Assembly: GCF_023701525.1 (NCBI RefSeq)
Contig: NZ_JAMQAW010000007.1
Span: forward strand, 261,474-325,473
Direction: 5' to 3'
DNA: 64,000 bases
Source of the DNA: Streptomyces albipurpureus
Lineage (GTDB): Bacteria > Actinomycetota > Actinomycetes > Streptomycetales > Streptomycetaceae
The translations under genes and the position numbers were made by a program. Positions 61,507 through 64,000 of this stretch are shown here, piece after piece (position 1 is the first letter of the stretch; each line of letters starts with the position of its first letter). The notes below the pieces were generated by a model that saw only the letters and a program-made list of their open reading frames with translations, did no database searches and was not told the origin of the DNA.

Positions 61507-62601
61507 TCAGTCAGCGGTGTCGAGTTGGATGTGCTCGATGCCTTCCTCCAGGAAGGTGGTCAGGGCCTGGGCTTCAGCGCGGACGTCGTCCTCTTCCTGG
61601 ACGGTCAGGGGCCGGAGAGGGCTGATGCGGAGCCGGTGGTCGCGTACGGTCCAGGTCGCGCTCACCCGTCCGTCGACGAGCATGGTCCGGTGACCTGCGA
61701 CGGAGAGACCGAGGTGCGGGGTGTCGATGATCCGGCTGCGGTCGTGGTAGCCGAGGATGGCGTTGTCGAAGGCCGGGAGGAACCGGACCGGGGCGGGGGT
61801 GTCGGGGTGGGGGCGGGGTGCGTCGGGCAGATCGAGCAGTTCGCGGCCGCGTTCGTCACGAAAGGCGACGAGTTCCTCTCGGACGGCCTTGATGGCGGCG
61901 GGAAGGCCGGCGAGACCGCACCAGGCGCGTAGGTCCGCACTGGCGGCGGGCCCGTAGGCAGCGAGGTAGCGGCGCAGCAGTTGCTGCCCTACGGGGTCGC
62001 TGTCGTCGGCTGGCAGAGGGGCGATGTCCCGTTCCAGCCAGGTCGTCAAGGGCAGATTGCGGACGCCGGCCTTGCGGTGCCACAAGCCCCGGGGCGGGAG
62101 TTGGGCCATGGGGATGAGCCCGGCGACGAGCAGCTCGCCCAGAGCCCGACGTGGGGGTCCTGGCCAGCGGTCTTCAAGAGCGTCTACGAGCTCGCCCATG
62201 GTGCGGGGCCTCTGGTCGGCCACGATGACGCGGCCGGCGGTGGCGACCTCGTCCAGGTCGATGCCGTCCAGTTCGCGCCGGTAGGTTCCCAGGACGCGCT
62301 GGCGCAGCATGACGTCGTGGCGGGCCCGCCAGGCGAGTGCGTCGTCGGCGGTGACGAGGTGGACGGTGCGGCGCATCAGATGGGTGCGTACCACCGCGCG
62401 CCCGGTCAGTGCGTCGTCCAGTTGCTCGGGCTTGAAGGACGATAGGCGCGACCACAGCCCGATGAACGGTTCCTGGGGCTCTTGCGCCTGGAGCCCGCAC
62501 AGGTGAGCCACTGTCTCCGGCACCGATGTGTCGCTGCGCTTGAGCAGGTGTTGGCGGGCGAGGGAGGCACGGTTGAGGGCACGCGTGTCAAGGACGGTCA
62601 T
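61507..62601 (-). CDS. Winged-helix DNA-binding protein (YcaQ/AlkZ-like)
   Basis: 364 residues from the ATG at 62601. It matches the HTH_42 family: LDTRALNRASLARQHLL, then HLCGLQAQEPQEPFIGLWSR (with the QAQ motif), RTHLMRRTVHLVTADD and FLPAFDNAILGYHDRSRI. AlkZ of Streptomyces is a DNA glycosylase that repairs azinomycin crosslinks and uses a catalytic QΦ(Q) element; here the LQAQEP segment fits. So a role in DNA repair or self-protection is plausible. The frame continues upstream with Arg/Pro-rich shadow sequence. Confidence 0.88.
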   Translation of the reverse strand: MTVLDTRALNRASLARQHLLKRSDTSVPETVAHLCGLQAQEPQEPFIGLWSRLSSFKPEQLDDALTGRAVVRTHLMRRTVHLVTADDALAWRARHDVMLRQRVLGTYRRELDGIDLDEVATAGRVIVADQRPRTMGELVDALEDRWPGPPRRALGELLVAGLIPMAQLPPRGLWHRKAGVRNLPLTTWLERDIAPLPADDSDPVGQQLLRRYLAAYGPAASADLRAWCGLAGLPAAIKAVREELVAFRDERGRELLDLPDAPRPHPDTPAPVRFLPAFDNAILGYHDRSRIIDTPHLGLSVAGHRTMLVDGRVSATWTVRDHRLRISPLRPLTVQEEDDVRAEAQALTTFLEEGIEHIQLDTAD

Positions 62602-63217
62602 GGCGTTCTCTGGTTTCGGCTCGTTTGCGGGACGGGGGCGGCGCAGCTCTGTGCGGGTGGGCCGGGGGCGACGCACCCCGCGAGTTCAGTTGCGTGGTGG
62701 TCGTCACGGACATGGTCTGCTCCTTGCCTTGATGTGTCGACGATGGCCGCTGATGGTCCCCATCCCCCAGTCTCCCGGGCTGCCGGGCTGCCGGGCTGCC
62801 GGGTTCCCACCATCACCGAGATATAGGACAGATTCGGTCCGCAACTGCGGAGGTGGGAGGACCGCGACGCGGCCTTCGCCGACTTGCCTTGCTCTTCTGG
62901 CGTGCACCTGAGCGAGGGCGGTTCCCTGCTGACATTCGAGGTTCATCGATCCGACTACCGGGGCGCGGCTACCACGTCGGGCAGATCGCCGCCGCCGCGA
63001 CGCCATCGAAGGAGGCGCGCACATTCTCGTAGCGGTCCATGTCCTGGGCGAGATCGAGGCCTACCAGCGGGGACGGCGCGCGGAGTTGTTCCACAGGGCT
63101 CACGCCGCCGGCCCGGTGGAAAACCGGCGGTCGCGGACGGAGCTCATCAACCCCGACAACCGGGTGCGGGTTCCGGCCCCACCCCGCCCAGCTCACTGAC
63201 TTCACCAGTCGGGAGCC
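62602..63217. other. Gap with an 8-bp tandem repeat and possible debris
   Basis: CGGGCTGC is repeated three times from 62776 to 62799. A rightward frame near 63020-63195 shows AHILVAVHVLGEIEAYQRGR and VENRRSRTELINPDNRVRVP, protein-like but with no family or start. No intact gene is supported. Confidence 0.4.
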
Positions 63218-64000
63218 CTACTTCCCTGGCTGGGAATCCGCCAGCCACGCCAGCAAGCGGCCCTGCGACCAGCAGCGGCCCATGGCCTGGGCGTGCAGAG
63301 CCGACCGGTCGAGCACCGCCAGGCCGATGATGCTGTGGCCGGAGGCGCGGCGATCGCCGAGTGTCGGGATCGAGGGGGCGACTCCGACCCCCTCCGCTGA
63401 CACCCACGCCACCGCCCGGCCGGCCGCCGCTTCGTCGAGGCGGTGCAGGAAGCGCAGACGGCTTTCGAGCGGTAGGCGGGACAGCGCCCACGTCGTGGTG
63501 ACGACAGGCAGAGCGTCCGCGGGCACCTGGGTGAACGCGTCGGGCATCACCTCGATGGCGTCACCCCGCAGCAGCGTTGGAGGGGCCGTCGCTGCCAGCG
63601 CGATCTCCGCTTCCAGCCTCGCGGCCCGCTCCGGTTGCCCCGGCCACAGGCAGGCTCGCAACCATCGGGCGTCATCCGCGTCGGTCACGTCGATCGGATC
63701 GAGGTCGATGCCCACCCGAGTGACGACCTCGGGCATCGCCCCCGTCGGGAGGGGCAGGCTCCCCACGATCGAAGACGACAGCTGCACTGGGGACGAAGGA
63801 TCGCCCAGCAGTTGTCCGTTGCTGTACGTGATACCCACGCGATCGACATGGAGATTGAGCCCGGCCGAACAGCCCACGTCGATCAGCCCAACCGAATTCG
63901 CGCCTACCCGGCGCGCGGCCTCGGCGATGGCCGGATACAGCACGGCGTAGCGACCGGTCTCGTTGGTCCGCGTCTGCCGGCGCACGGCGATGGCCACGAC
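63218..64000 (-). CDS. DUF2332 protein (5' end outside window)
   Basis: The frame is open to the right edge, so only the C-terminal ~260 residues are seen; full members have about 330. TNETGRYAVLYPAIAEAARR, then LIDVGCSAGLNLHVDRVGIT (glycine-rich methyltransferase-like loop) and GIDLDPIDVTDADDARWLRA are hallmarks of DUF2332. VVTTTWALSRLPLESRLRFL follows. The fold resembles SAM methyltransferases but function is unknown. The ATG at 63997 is probably internal. Confidence 0.85.
   Translation of the reverse strand, partial: VVAIAVRRQTRTNETGRYAVLYPAIAEAARRVGANSVGLIDVGCSAGLNLHVDRVGITYSNGQLLGDPSSPVQLSSSIVGSLPLPTGAMPEVVTRVGIDLDPIDVTDADDARWLRACLWPGQPERAARLEAEIALAATAPPTLLRGDAIEVMPDAFTQVPADALPVVTTTWALSRLPLESRLRFLHRLDEAAAGRAVAWVSAEGVGVAPSIPTLGDRRASGHSIIGLAVLDRSALHAQAMGRCWSQGRLLAWLADSQPGK

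Overview
The base composition, the strong third-position GC bias, the purine-rich ribosome-binding sites, the frequent GTG starts and the protein families (GPP34, DUF2332, MauE, NACHT, XRE sensors, DUF11 surface proteins, an Acr3-type ars operon) all point to a Streptomyces or a close relative. Many truncated or frameshifted genes and insertion remnants lie between short intact operons, which suits an accessory or chromosome-arm region. No rRNA, tRNA, complete insertion sequence or CRISPR array was seen.

Layout. 1-9.9 kb: the 5' part of a giant secreted DUF11 protein, a tautomerase-like ORF, an SRPBCC protein, an aminoglycoside-phosphotransferase-fold kinase, small membrane and secreted proteins, a transposase scrap and a dead VOC gene. 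10.5-13.8 kb: an SDR/esterase/monooxygenase operon divergent from an AraC regulator. 13.9-20.9 kb: decayed genes, a membrane NACHT ATPase, a coiled-coil protein, a secreted protein and a GPP34 protein. 21.9-27.2 kb: a leftward operon that encodes an 80-residue precursor-like peptide with ten cysteines, a MauE-type redox membrane protein, a membrane-anchored CxxC thioredoxin-fold protein, an ABC exporter and an S26 signal peptidase. It also carries two shrunken relics of an FtsX/MacB-type ABC pair. This is the best candidate for an undescribed system: export, disulfide formation and cleavage of a cysteine-rich ribosomal peptide.

28.4-31 kb: an AraC regulator with a frameshifted SDR and a DedA-like protein. 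31.2-38.2 kb: a 1261-residue HTH-nSTAND-WD40 protein, a DUF6630 protein and a Tat-exported FAD cholesterol-oxidase-like enzyme with an early TTA codon. 38.4-42.2 kb: a lipase relic, an ABC transporter relic, an imine-reductase-like dehydrogenase and a divergent MerR regulator sharing a palindromic operator. 42.3-48.7 kb: three unusual HTH proteins, each beside a tiny membrane or amphipathic protein.

49.6-52 kb: an arsenic operon (arsI divergent from arsR-acr3-arsC). 52.4-55.4 kb: a beta-propeller/DUF11 secreted protein, an Lrp/AsnC regulator and a rhodanese. 55.8-64 kb: an orphan periplasmic-binding-fold protein, decayed genes, a GNAT acetyltransferase, an MFS transporter, a winged-helix DNA-glycosylase-like protein and the 3' part of a DUF2332 gene running off the right end.
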